In this document: piece after piece, positions 1 to 12,400 of the stretch
How the letters are laid out: every line of letters begins with the position of its first letter
Numbering within the stretch: the first letter of the stretch is position 1
Origin: Hetaerina americana
Lineage: Eukaryota > Arthropoda > Insecta > Odonata > Calopterygidae
Assembly (NCBI GenBank): GCA_022747635.1
Contig: JAKTNV010000023.1
Location: 2,034,348-2,098,347 of the forward strand
Reading direction: 5' to 3'
DNA: 64,000 nucleotides
The notes under the pieces: model-generated
The model's database searches: none
What the model was told of the DNA's origin: nothing
The model's input: the letters and a program-made list of their open reading frames with translations, nothing else
Made by a program: the position numbers and the translations under genes

Positions 1-1330
1 TTGGTATTTTGTACCCGTGGGATCACCTTCCCATCAACTTCAATAGAAAGTGCTTTGCTTGCCTTATTTATATTTGCAAAATATATTAGGTGAGACTTTT
101 CTATATTTAAATCTAGGAAATTATTATGACACCAAGAGGTGTGACTAACCTGTTTACACTCGACTATCAATTCATCAAAAGTAGGCGATACAAGAATAAT
201 GTTGGTGTCATCAGCATATAAAAAGGGAGTAGCACTGTTTATATGCTGAAAACTATCAACAAGGTCATTAATATAAGAAAGAAACAAGACAGGCCAAGAA
301 CAGAGCCTTGAGGGACACCTCGATTAAGGACCTTACTTGGGGAAACAAAAAATGTACCATTTTCAGAAACAACCACATGTTGTATTCTAACCAATAGGTA
401 GGATTCAATCCAAGCATTAGGTCTGCCACAAATACCCATCCTGTGAGTTTCTTGAGAAGTAACTTCCATTTTTTTATCTAGAGCATTTTAAGTCTGGGTT
501 ATTAACAAATAGTTAGCAGAAGTAGTAGATTTATGCTCCCTAAAACCATGCTGAGATGGTGAAAGGAGATGGGAAACCTCTAGGTAATTAATTAACCTAA
601 CATAGAATGCCTTCTCAAATATTTTGCTGAATTGATTCAGCAGAGAAATTGCTGAGTAGGAGTTAATATCATGTCCATTGCCCTTGTTTTTATAAAGAGG
701 AATGACTTTTGACACCTTCAGAGGAGATGGAAACTCCTAATCGGAAATATTTATTCAAGAGAAAATGAAGAGGCTGCATAATGAAGTCGATGGATTGCTT
801 AATAATGTAACTGGGAATTCCATCAAAACCAGAGCTTCACTTTGTACCTAAAGTCTTCACTATATTTTTTAGCTCAGAATTAGTGAGGGGATAGAGAAAT
901 GGGGACTTTGAGTGGGTAGCAGCAATGGCTTCTAAATTACGAGAGTTGCTCTGCTTAGCAACAGAAGAAGGTTGAAAGTGATCAGCAAAGTTACAGGCAA
1001 GTTTGGATAAGTCTGATATAATAATTACTGATGAATTATTAATCTGAATTTGAGACTGCTTCTTGGGTTTGTTTCTGGAGGTTTTAATAATTTTCCAGAT
1101 TTATTATCAGAGTTAATGATCCTATGGTCATTATAACAATGTTTAGCTGACTATAGCGTTTGACGGGAATGCTTCTTCCTTTTTGCATATTCAGTCTTAA
1201 GTTTGCAATTAGTTTTACTAGAAATGGCCAGCTGTTTAAGATAGTGAGCCATGAAACGTATTTCATTACTTATCCTAGTTTTACACTTAAGAGACTTGGT
1301 TCTTTCTTTGTACTGAACAGGAAATGATAT
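1..1330 (-). mobile_element. Jockey/CR1-type LINE reverse transcriptase remnant, cut by the window edge
   Basis: On the minus strand this reads as the reverse transcriptase of a non-LTR retrotransposon that copies its RNA into DNA at the insertion site. Reading from 1330 down, I see the linker before the RT, then KVIPLYKNKG and SAISLLNQFSKIFEKAF followed by SPSQHGFREHKSTT (715-488), then RGVPQGSVLG (about 300-340), and the catalytic YADD box at 207-218, followed by the usual post-catalytic segment (WCHNNFLDLNIEKSHLIYF) to the window edge. Several frameshifts and stops separate these blocks, so it is dead. Motif order and YADDTN favour the Jockey/CR1 group; the exact clade is not resolved. Confidence 0.85.
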
Positions 1331-1953
1331 GTTAAAGTAGTGCAGAAATTTATGTAAAATGTAGTACAGAGATAGTTCAAATGTTGACGAGCTTGAAGAA
1401 TTTTTTAATTTAATATGCCTACTTTTTAAATAAAATGTTCTTCTCTCTACTACTTTTTCTTTTACTTAATACTCTTCATTTTACTATGCTGTGATTGGAT
1501 GCCTAGTTAATTATTGTAACACCAGCCATTCGAGGGAGATTCTCTAATGGCTGTGTGTGAGTCAAAATCTCGAAAAACAGCTACCTTGTCTAAACACACA
1601 TATTTATGACAACTGTTGATAATTACTCAGTCTCTTTTTGTTTGTAGCCTGTATGAAGATGCATTACTATTTCATGGGCAGTCTGTTTTAAAGCACCAAG
1701 TGGCTGTAACAATTTTATAAAGCAATTTATAACATCTCTTATGGAATAAAGTTCTCCTTCTGTTGCCATGTGTAATTTACCTTTCTAAAAAATAGTAATT
1801 ATGACTGCAATTTCATACCCAGAATTAATTAATATTTTTGCAATGTGTTTTTGTTAATTTTTTAAAGTATTGTTCTTTCTTTTGAATTTTAAAGATAATA
1901 CTATTGTCCATTTTGTATAATATCATGAATTCAACTCTGGCAGGCGAGGCATC
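1331..1953. other. AT-rich stretch, no gene seen
   Basis: Very A+T-rich and CpG-poor, with no motif I recognise. It may be the 5' leader of the LINE to its left or the 3' untranslated end of the LINE to its right, both read on the minus strand. Confidence 0.4.
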
Positions 1954-3500
1954 TTAGCACTTACTATGCTCAGATCGACTGTGGTTGACATCATAATTGG
2001 CTCCTAAGATCAAAGCTTTGACATAAAGCAGGTCATAGTCTACAACAGAATTAAATTCAAATTTGGTTAGACAAAATAGTCTTTTAAGCCGTAGAAAATT
2101 TTTTCCAAGAGGAAGGATTTCAGTTATTTTTAAAGATGTTGGCTGTAGAAGAAGATTTAAAAATAGTAGGAGTTGATTATAAATTTTTGTAGCTGCATTA
2201 AATACACCTTGGTGGCAGGTCATCAGTCTGCAATCCTCCATTTGTAGATCGCCTTTTTGATGGGTGTCATAGTAATAGTGGCAAATGAGTTTTATTTAAT
2301 CTGACAAAAAATGCACAGTGCTATATATATAGGCATAGAATTTTGAATATTGCCTTGACCGCCCTCTTTCAAATGGAAAATACCTTTTTGGAATGAGGAG
2401 AATGGCCCCAAAAAATCATGCCATGCGCTAAGTGGCTCTACACTTGGGCAAAACATGCATGTCATGCTTTACACATCAACAGGGAATGTCATGAAGATGA
2501 GGTATGAAAGCACCAGTTTTTTTGGGTTGCCAGTATGTGGCGTTTCCAGGTCAGATTCTCACTTAGCCATAGACCAAGGAACTTAGCAGTAAGCCCTTTC
2601 AATATATGAGCTTTATTAAGGAGCTCTGCAATGGTGAAGATTTCTCGGTGTGAAATTGAAGGGATGATGGCTTCTTTTTATTTAACAATGCATTATTGGA
2701 AAAAACCACCTAGCCATATCTTCTACTGAGGTTCAAGCATCATAGTTTAATTGATTCTCAGATTGAGAATTTACTGGACATGAAATGTCATCAGCACATA
2801 GTATAGGATCACTCCTTGATAAATGATGTGGGAGATCATTCATTAAAACTATGAGCAGTAGGAGTCCCAGGATTGAAACCTTGAGTTGCAATGTAGTTCT
2901 CTGCTGAAAGTCTTTTGACGTACGCCACCCTCTTCTTGAATTGCTTTAAGCATTCTCTTACATTCTTTTTTCAAGTGAGCATCATGGAACTGAAAATGTT
3001 TATGCATATTGTTTGGAGCCCGACTTTCAGTAATTAAGTCAATAGGAAACAAACGCTTCCTATTTTGAGGAGTCTGTATTATCTTTTTCTTAGGCAAGCC
3101 TGCATTGAAATATACTCTAAAAGTATTCATATATGTAGGCATTAAATTTACTGTCATTGCTGGTTAACTCCTTCCCCTGACTCCTTTTAAAGTGACAAAT
3201 AGAACTCATTTTTGAGGTCTGGTCAAGTAGCCTTTTGGTCTACTGTTGGGAACCTGCACCATATAATGAGTCTTAATCTGAATATTGAAACCAATGCGAT
3301 CAGAGAAATCAATGTGACAAGTTTCCCTAGAAATTTCTTTTGAGATGTCAGTAATGATTAAGTCCAATTTTGTGGCTGACTGGGTGATAATTTGAGTAGG
3401 ACCTTTATTAACCATGTGAAGCTCTGTACCTGCCAGCATATTCACAAATTCTATATTTTCCGGTTAGTTCTACAGCTGCTTTATGTTTGAATCACCACAC
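1954..3500 (-). mobile_element. second degraded Jockey-like LINE, internally deleted
   Basis: Minus-strand order from 3500 down: an endonuclease C-terminus with GDSNI (about 3495-3480), TKLDLIITDISKE and a degenerate SD(R/H) segment (3445-3206); a basic linker (3157-2890); then directly an RT segment LGLLLLIVLMNDLP with the catalytic box in the form CADD (2787-2798); KFLGLWLSENLTWKRHI (about 2590-2540); and a LINE C-terminal tail with GVFNAATKIYNQL and TSLKI (about 2215-2120). The RT palm before CADD is missing, so there is an internal deletion near 2880. It is distinct from the LINE at the window start by sequence. Frames are broken throughout. Confidence 0.75.
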
Positions 3501-3798
3501 ATCAGTATTTTATCTACTCTTTTGGCAAGAGCTTGTCGCTCAGTCGCGCTATGTTAAGACAAAAATAAATCAAATGATCCACTGGGAGCCCAATAAACGC
3601 AGAATAATGCAATTTTCAAACTTTAAGGAAGACAGAACATCATTCAAAATCATTGCCAATGCTCATTTTTTTATCGAACAAAGAGAGGTGGACATGCAGT
3701 TTTGCATACATTGTCACTCCACCACACTTGAATCTTATCCTCCAATATTTGGAGATGAGGTTACATGAGGTGGAAATGTATCCATACATATAAAATGG

Positions 3799-4018
3799 AC
3801 ACCAAGATAGCACTAGTGAACAAAAGCTCACACAAATGAAACTCACCCATATTCCGAATTTTCCGTGGCAAAGCACCCTTCTCAAGGGAGAGAAGGAACT
3901 GAGCCGATTCTCCTCCTCCCTTGAGGAAGGTGGTTTTGCCACAGAAAATTCGGAATATGTGTGAGTTTCATTTGTGTGTGTTTCTCTGTATTTTTGTTTG
4001 CTAGTACTATCTGGGTGT
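3799..4018. repeat. large imperfect inverted repeat (fold-back)
   Basis: Two arms of about 85 bases (from 3799 and ending at 4018) are reverse complements with few mismatches. The left arm opens acaccaagatagcactag and the right arm closes with its complement; further in, gaaactcac pairs with gtgagtttc and ccgaattttc with gaaaattcgg. The centre (about 3880-3935) is an unpaired, partly purine-rich spacer. Open reading frames across it are by-products of the palindrome. It may be a MITE-like fold-back element; no target duplication was identified. Confidence 0.75.
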
Positions 4019-4067
4019 ACATAGTTATTCACATAACATTCATTTTACATGTGTTGAAGAATGATGA

Positions 4068-4465
4068 TAGAAGTAGATTGGAGGCTTGAAATATGGGCGT
4101 GGAGAAGAATGGAGAAGGCAAAATGGACCAAAAGGAAAGCAAATGAGGAAATACTAGGAATGGTGGGCGAGGAAAGGGGTTTGTTGGAAGAAATCCTATG
4201 GAGGCAGGAAAAGTGGATGAAGGGGGTATTGACCGGCAGTGGGATGTTGAAGACTGTAATAGAGGGGAGAATGTTAGGTAAACGAGGAAAGGGCAGGAAC
4301 AGGATAGGGAAGTTGGACGGGATGAAGGGAGGAAGGAAGTACTCAGAGATGAAGAGGGACTTGATGTAGAGTAGGTTGCTGGGCTGTGTTCTGTAAGGAG
4401 TTACAAAATATTTATTCGATTGTTGTGTCCATCCAAAAACCTACGTTAACCAGTAGAGGCCTTAG
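4068..4465 (+). mobile_element. 5'-truncated RTE-type LINE, 3' end only
   Basis: The open frame at 4061-4369 matches the C-terminal tail of the RTE protein encoded at 48500-48789: both share WRRMEK.KWT, LGMVGE.RGLL, ILWRQEK, LTGSGML, MLGKRGKGRNRIG and DGMKGGRKYSEMK. The following 3' untranslated sequence (aaatatttatt, ccatccaaaaacctacgtta) also matches the one after 48790, ending near 4465. Severe 5' truncation is the usual outcome of target-primed reverse transcription. Confidence 0.85.
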
Positions 4466-4809
4466 TGGCATGCTGCATGGACTATAGAAAGCTGACAAAG
4501 TTATAACAGCTATAAATATTTAAAGTGCTGCTTTAGAAACGCATCCATTCAAAGTAAAAATGATGTAAATGGGACCCACAGAGCTATTATGGGAGTTGTC
4601 AAATTTGCCTTTAATAACCATGGCAAATGTGGGAGATGGCAGATATTTCACATTCATCTTTAATCATACAGATGCAGAGGCTTATGTAATAGAAAAGCTT
4701 TAACAGGATTATAATTGCAGGAGCACCTCGAGTGGATTTAAAAAAGTGCTGAGGGTGCACATTACCTGGTCACATTTCTTGTGAGAGAAATGAAGTATTT
4801 TACATAGCT
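4466..4809. other. no recognisable feature
   Basis: AT-rich and CpG-poor; no domain or repeat recognised. Confidence 0.3.
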
Positions 4810-5265
4810 GTGGCTAGCAATGTCTCTAAAACAAAATGTTATGGTGACTCTAAACCTTTCTATTGGTATCAGCAGTTAGCCAGAGTAATTTGGGAACTAT
4901 GTACGAGTCTCGTATGTTGTGGAGTAATACAAAATCTTGGGCTGTCTATAGGATGGAATAATATTAAAAACGAGAAATGGTTAGTCCTGGAGAGAATTCA
5001 AAGGGCTATTAAGAAAGCAACTAAAACATTTAATTTCAGGAGATGGTTCCCTGCAGAAATATTATTCAACAGAGGGGGGAGTAAACTAATTGGCATGGGC
5101 TTTAAGGGTGTCAATGCTGAGGCTTTATTGATAAAGGTGATGAAAGAACAGTCTCAGTATGTTTATTTTTACTGGGAAAACGTAAGGTTTGGAGAGGAGC
5201 AAAAATTTGCCAATGAGCAGGGGAGGGTACAGAAGAAGTCTCCTCGACTGCACCCGTCAGGTTAA
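4810..5265 (+). pseudogene. open frame of 151 codons, possibly a LINE reverse transcriptase tail
   Basis: Not firmly identified. The middle (RVIWELCTSL, then W..LERIQRAIKKATKTF) resembles the segment after the RT fingers-palm of several LINEs, where a short hydrophobic stretch is followed by W.. LE.IQR..K. No catalytic motif is present, the N-terminal third has no match I know, and there are no clear splice signals. A chance open frame in AT-rich DNA is an alternative. Confidence 0.3.
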
Positions 5266-6257
5266 TTTGCACAAATAGCAATTTTGTCAGGCAAATTAAT
5301 TGAAAAAACGTGGAAAAGTGGCGTTATTAATGCATAATTACAACTGGAAATTGAGAATATAAAAGTTATCCGTCAAAAAATTTACTTTTTTACCATTAAC
5401 CTGCAATTCATTTGATGTAAGGCATACATTGTGATAAGAGCACGTAAAATCGTTAATTGTCAGGGTAATGAACAAGGAAAGGCTTTGTATTTTCGTCACC
5501 GTTCGAAAAAGTGACTATAAAACTACAAAATCTGAACTTTTAACTAAAATGACATACCCTTCAGATTCCGTTGACGGTGGAATCTCTTTGAAGTGCTGAT
5601 ACCTACTGTAGCCCTTGATCGCGTGTAAATAAAGATGAGCCAACTAGATAAATTAAATGACTAATCAGGCACATGAATTTCTACTCCAATCCGACCAAAG
5701 AGTTAATTTCATGCTTCGAGCCGAGATATGCTTCCATTTATTTTTTATATAACCACTTTCAAGTAATTACAATTTCTAATATGATTTCTAAGCAATATTA
5801 TGATACACTGTCTCAATAATAGGTGATTAGAGTTCAGCATCTCGCCAATAACAATTCATCAATTCATTAAAACTCGAGACTTTGTCAACTAACCGAACAG
5901 ATTATCGCGATCATCCAGGATAATATAGTGCCATGTGACTTGCATTTGTTTGAGGATTTAATTCTAGCGCATTTAGTAAACGTTTGTTTCTTATGTTACA
6001 TGCACAAGAACTTTCGATATGGATTGCCTTGTTTTTGCAAATTGTCTGCAACGAATAGTGAATTTGTAAATGAATGTTTGAGACGGGTGGTCATAGCTAT
6101 TTTCATAACATTTTGTTGTTATTTGTGTCTGGGACGTCACTATCTTGGTTATTAAATCCTTTTTGGGGACCTTATGAATGTGATGTGCTGAAAATATTTT
6201 TATGGCTACTGGCTCTTAGGCAATCTCTTTGTCTTTAATTGACATCGAAATAATATC
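5266..6257 (+). promoter_or_regulatory. CpG-normal block upstream of the exonuclease gene, candidate promoter and 5' leader
   Basis: About 30 CpG dinucleotides by rough hand count between 5281 and 6300, against about 6-9 per kilobase on either side. It lies directly before the first recognised coding exon (6258). In invertebrates with germline gene-body methylation, promoters stay unmethylated and keep CpG, so this block is inferred to contain the transcription start. No TATA box was singled out, and no protein domain is visible in the short frames here. Confidence 0.45.
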
Positions 6258-6419
6258 ATGCATCGGAACATGACAACTTCGTATCGATACTGGAGTAATG
6301 CACACCCATTTGTATCTAGGAGGCGAATTCAAAAGGAAAATATCTGTCAAAAATTTGATTATTTCCTTATTGTAGACTTTGAGGCTACATGTGAAAAATC
6401 TACCACGATTAATCCACAG
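6258..6419 (+). CDS. exonuclease coding exon 1
   Basis: Codes residues 1-54, including KFDYFLIVDFEATC with the first two catalytic acids. Donor cag/gttgga at 6419/6420, phase 0. The region before residue 24 is poorly conserved in the family and is the least certain part. Confidence 0.8.
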
Positions 6420-9400
6420 GTTGGAACACTTCAATTTTATAATAGTTCCATAGTATTTTTCTATGTGTAATAATTGTAACATCTCCCTGTCTGTTTCTCT
6501 AGGAGATAATAGAATTCCCTTGCTTAAGATTGAATGCAATTTCATTGGAGATTGACAGTATGTTTCATCAGTATGTGATGCCTGTCCATAAACCTGTGCT
6601 ATCTCCATTCTGTATTGATCTCACCGGCATATTACAGGTAGATGAATAATGATAACAGCTAATTGCACTTCCTAACCAATGTTATTGTTTTACTTTTTTC
6701 TGCCTTCCATCAGGCCAATGATAAAAATCTTGCGTTATTTCTAATTGAGGACAGAATTTCCTTCTCGACCTCGGTTTTGCCATTGTATAAAGTTATCAAA
6801 GCGATTGTTTTGTAAACAAAAAGTCGACATCTGCCATTAGTCTAGCATTAATACTTCCATCTGCTGGATTAGCAACCTCTGTGTGTAAAAGAGACGACCC
6901 CAAGCACTGCCAAGTTATCATTTTTATTTTCTTGTAATAGCTGTCGTACAATTATTCGTTAGGTAAACTGGGAGTTGTTCAACACAAACTTAGATCGACA
7001 GAAAATCACTGGTGGCTGTAATGATCGGAAATTGAATTCATGTGCATATTCTGCTTTAGCATTCTTATGCCACCAACTTCAAGAGGTTGACAATAATATA
7101 TTCGGTAGTTTATTGGCCTTGATCCATATAATTGCAGAATAAAGTTGTTCGAGAACAAAGAATACATTATTCAACAATAATGAAGTACTATAATTGATAT
7201 TAAAATTCGAAAAAACCAAATAAAGCTAAGACATTTACCATCACATTGTTGGTTCTCCAGATAAATTTCATCTTTTCTATTATTAAAGGCATTATTTTGT
7301 GGATTGCTTAGTTTCATTTATGTTAAATTTATTCATGAAAAGTTTCTTGAGGAGTGAAAAAAGTAACTAAAACATCAATGCTATTATAATCATTTCTTCT
7401 TTCTTGATTTGAAGAATAAGTATACTATAGTGCATAGAAGCATATATCAAATGAAAAATCATTCCTTGTGGTTCAAGAAGGAAGTGTAAAAATTAGAGAA
7501 ATCAATCAAGTTAAGTTTGTTGTAAAGTAAAGTACTATTGGACAATTTCCTACGCTAATGTATAAAAAAGGGATTTGAAATATTTCATAGTTGCTCATTA
7601 TTTCATCACGTAAACTTTTTAGAAGTTATATTTAGCTGTTGAGCATATTCATTACCATTTATATGACAGTTGTACAGTGATTGCCACAGTGTAGCTGTTG
7701 ATAGATATTTCCAGTGAGTCTTATAGAACTTTGGATTAGATGCTATTTAAGTATCTGGATATGAGGCCAAGTGATATACAAGAATTAGCTTGCATGTAAC
7801 TGTAACGATGATGGTGAAAACTTAGCTTAGACTTGGAGTCAAATTTAACTCCAATGTGTTTTATATTTGTTAATTGACAGGGTGGATTTCCATGGTGTCC
7901 GTTATGATGTAGGTGTGATTTTTTCCAGTGAAATACTGCAGAAAATAATTAATTTTTCAAACAAACAAAATAAGCTCACACCAGTCTTCCAACCTTTGAA
8001 GACCATTTTTTTTGTTTGAGATAATCATATGTTGATTGAATAGTTTGTAAAATTTTCAGGTTATCTGCTTGAGGGTAAGGAATTGGATTGTTGGTAAAAC
8101 AATATCATTTATAAATAGATTAAATAGAACAGGGCCGATGTATAAGACCCATGAGGAACTCCTGTGTTTCATACAAACTTTTAAATTAAAGTGAGTCAAG
8201 TGTCACAACATGGTCTAACAAATTACTATATGCAACAATCACTGGGCCAGGCAACGATGGATCCGGGTTCAAATCTCGGTCAAGCGAATGATTTTTACAA
8301 TGAAATTGTTGCATTGTCTCTCTAGTTCAGATAACTTTCCTAGCAAGCATGTAATGCTCCAGTAATTCCCTGTGAGTGTCATTTTCGTAGAAAGACTTAA
8401 TTAACAGAATTGAAGGGCTTGCTAAAATATCAGTTTTTTGCACCTGATTGCATCGCATGTTAGTCGGTTTTATAAATTCAGAAGATTTGTTGGGTTGACA
8501 GTCCTTAATTAAAACCATGTCATTCAGGGAGAATGGTAGTGTTAAATGATGGTCAGTTCCAAGTATTCTATATTTTTAGCTAGGATTGATGACTGGAAGT
8601 AGGGAAAAAATTCTTTACAATATTTTTATTGCCCTGAATGTGAATTTGAGCTTAATATACATAGATGATTTTAAAAGAGTTTAAAAAATTCCAGCAATAA
8701 TAGATTCGTTCAAAGGTATATATTTTTAAAATTTCTGATAATTCTCTTAATTTTATTCAAAGATGATCTCCCACGATAGCAGCAGCAGACATTTTTACTT
8801 CTGTGAGAAATTTTCCTCAAGCAATGAGTACAACTTCCTTTATATTTATTGTCTCCCATCTTTAAATATATAAAACCATATTCTAGATGTGCTCTAGGGA
8901 ATAGCAGTCTCTATCTTACCCTCCTGCAGCATTACATTGGCCTTAGCTGATGATTTTTGTTGGGAAAAATCAAAGTTTAAATTCAGAATTTTGTGTTACC
9001 ATTGCCTTAGGCAACTGAGCTGGGCTAGGAGAACTGAGCATGTTTCTACTTACAGCAACTGCCACTAAACCGTGCTGGAGCCAAATCTATGAAAGTTGGA
9101 CCACATATACATTATTACACTGGAAGCTACCAATTTAACATGAAACTAAATTTTTGCACCGTAACTGTCCTATATGGATAAAAATTACATGATCACTATG
9201 TTTTAAACTGACCTCATATTTTATGCAAGAATTTTTTAAGTTTTATCAATCTCCTAAGCTCACTGAAAGCCAGCAAGGAAACTACTTGATCTGTAAGTAG
9301 TGATGGGCATAAATAGTTTTATTAAAATTTTCTAATTCATTATTGGCAGAAATAATAGTCAGTTCACACTACCAATTAAAAATTAAACACAATTCGTCAA

Positions 9401-12400
9401 TGCAAAAAATTGCATTTATTGAGATTTTATTTACATAGCGTAATCAGTAGTTTCTAGTGGGATCTATACTTTCAGAGAGATATTAATGGCTGAACGGTAG
9501 GGAGCGCAGCTGAAAAGAGAACTGGTTTTCAAAGATCGTTAGTATAAATTAGGTCCCAGCAGATTTTCAAGAGCATAGTAAATGATATTGACTAGCTGAA
9601 AGTGCTAAGAGCAAAATGAGTTAATCAAGACTTATGGCTGAGATGAGTATCTTTTAAAAGATTCATTGTTTGTAAATGACAAGGCAGCCCCACTTACCAC
9701 TTGAGGTAGAGTAAAATGATCCCATAAGATGACATCAGAGTAATTATCAAAGTCAATAAAGTCTCAATTGAGCCTGTTGTTTGTGCTTGCGAACAAGTAT
9801 GAATGCCCTATGGACTCCCTGGTTAGATCCTTTTATTTATTATTGAGGTTATCTTCAATGGTAACAGGTTAAATTTCAATACGGATTTTCAATCAAGAAG
9901 TAATAGTCACCAATGTTGTAAACCTATTGGAATGTTGCCATTTAAATTGTCATGTGCATGAGCTAATATGTATAACTAGTCAATCTTTTACCTTATTTGA
10001 CAATGCTATCTCTAATTACAATCATATTCATGGTCAGTCATCCTTTATTTTGAGCTATCTCTGGCCACTTATCTATTGTAGTAGTATTTCCTATTTCCAC
10101 CACATAAGCAAAAAAGACATTTAATAGATGCTCCCTTTCTGAAGCGTATGTATCTACTTTAGTTGATCTCTTTCCTCTTGATCAACTGTCTAAGGTGTTT
10201 TCTCCAGTGAACTTAAAGCTTAATGTGATAGCTTAAAAGAATGTCTTTGACATATTATTGTACTTTTTGAATATTGCACTCCATAAGAAAAACAGCCAAA
10301 AATTCTAAAGCAGGATTTCTGAAAGTTGGGTTACTGATTAAATGCTACAGGGTTCATATTTCTTAAAATACTAGCTATATCTACTATAAGTAATGATGAT
10401 GAGCATGGTAAGTTAAATAATAATACTACCAAATCATTAACAATCCTAGTAAATCATGTAATAACGAAAGACAAATGCAGATTACAAACATAAAGACATT
10501 TGGAATATCACAAAGTGAAACATTCGAATAATTTTCTTCTGTACAACAACCAATAATATCTCCAGTAGATAGCGTAATTACTGACTAGACACAGTTGGTC
10601 ATTAACTGTGTGCATTTCTTCTCTCAACATGAAGCATCCTTTACCTCTGATTCCTATCATGATAATTGCCTGACCCCTACTTCTAATGTTCCAAATATCC
10701 CTTTACCACTCTCCCACTGTACAAATTATGAATTAAAAGTTATTTTCCAAACCTTTGTATCAAAATGTAGTGTTGGAGTTCATGAGCACCCAAATGCAGC
10801 CATAAAGCCTCTTAAAATTGCTCTCTGTCAGTTGAAATGTCCCCTTCTGTGTTAAGTCGATGAGTGCCTCAGATTAGGAATTTTTCCTGCCCAATGAAAA
10901 ACTGCCTGGATTATTCCCCTTGGTCTCTGATCTTTTCCCACACTCCTGATGAGACTTCCGTGGCATTTTTATGTCGGAAGACCCAGCTGATTAATAATTT
11001 TTGTTTCTAGGATGGCTGTAATAGCAAAGGTCCTTAGATTGTATTTTTATTCAGATCAGAGCAATTTTAGTTGTTTTTTTAATAATTTAATATTTCTCAA
11101 CCCTGTAATGAATGTCCATCCAAAAGTCCAAGTTTGACCTGGAGGGCTGGGCTTTTCCATGCATCTCTTGCTGTCTTCCATGCTTTGGTAAATAATTAAG
11201 AGAGGCTCAAATGAATGTTATTAAAGTAAAGCGAAAGGAGTCATGCTCTCGATCAGAGAAAATGTTCCAAAAGAGGCCAAGGTGAACATTATTGAACACT
11301 TAATGGAAATTACTTGCCGAAATTGTAGACACAATTATCAACCCAAAGGTCAGTTTATAGGTGATGGTAGAGTTCACCCAATAAGTCATCATGTGGAAGT
11401 CACACATGAGGGTAGAGTGGCCTGTTCCTTTTCCAGTTTCGGCTATTGTTTCCCAGAAAGATCTCATACCAGGAAAATCACATAGCTTGGGTGAAACTGA
11501 GGTTGCCCAGAAAAACTTGGAAATCAAACCCAGGCCCTCCAGTCAATAGTCCAATGCTCAACCCCTGGACTACTATGCCTCATATAAATGACTAAATAGT
11601 TTGAAATTCAGAGGGAATACTCAAACTAGGTGAATACTCAGAAAAAACTGGAGATACACTCCTTTAACATTTATAACCTCCATCAATAATTTATTTTACA
11701 GAGAATGAGAAAAACTGAAATGAACTTTTAAAAGGAGGCAAGATGATTGATGCAGTGTGTTCTAATGCATCAATGGTCAATGCATTGTGATTTTTGCAAA
11801 GTTTACGAGTATTATCTTTGGGGTGGCTAGTGACCAGAAGAAAGCATTCATGTGCTCAGGAGTATAGTATTCTCAAAACAGCTTATTTACTATTAAGTAA
11901 AAAAAATCAATGTATCTTTCCACAAAGGTTTTTATTTGGTACAACTAGTTCCAATGCATTGGCATCATCCTCCGGTACAAAGTTACTGATACAGATCGGT
12001 CATATATTAAATGTAGCTTATTTATTCTTGGTCCCTCAATTTTTCTCTGAAACAAAAGGGTTGCGTAGTTGCTTCCAGGTTGAAAATGAAAACTGTAATA
12101 TACAAAGCGAACGGTAACTACGGCCGTATAAATATAATGGGAAGAGTTCACCCCAGCCGTACTCTTATAAATGGGCAAAGGATGGGTGGGGGATATTGGA
12201 GAAAATAGAAACAGTAAATCGATAAAAATTATAAAATTAAATAATTAACTGAAAATAAGACTAACAATGAATATAGTAAAAAACTGAAAATAATTGAAAT
12301 ATTTAAATACCGCAAACGGTTAGAACAATGAAATGGAGGACTGCAAATAAATCACGTACTATCTAGCTTGGATATACTATACAGCATTGATCTATGCTAG

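Noticed and set aside
3640..4032. 130-codon minus-strand frame
   Set aside because: Runs across both arms of the inverted repeat at 3799-4018; no domain.
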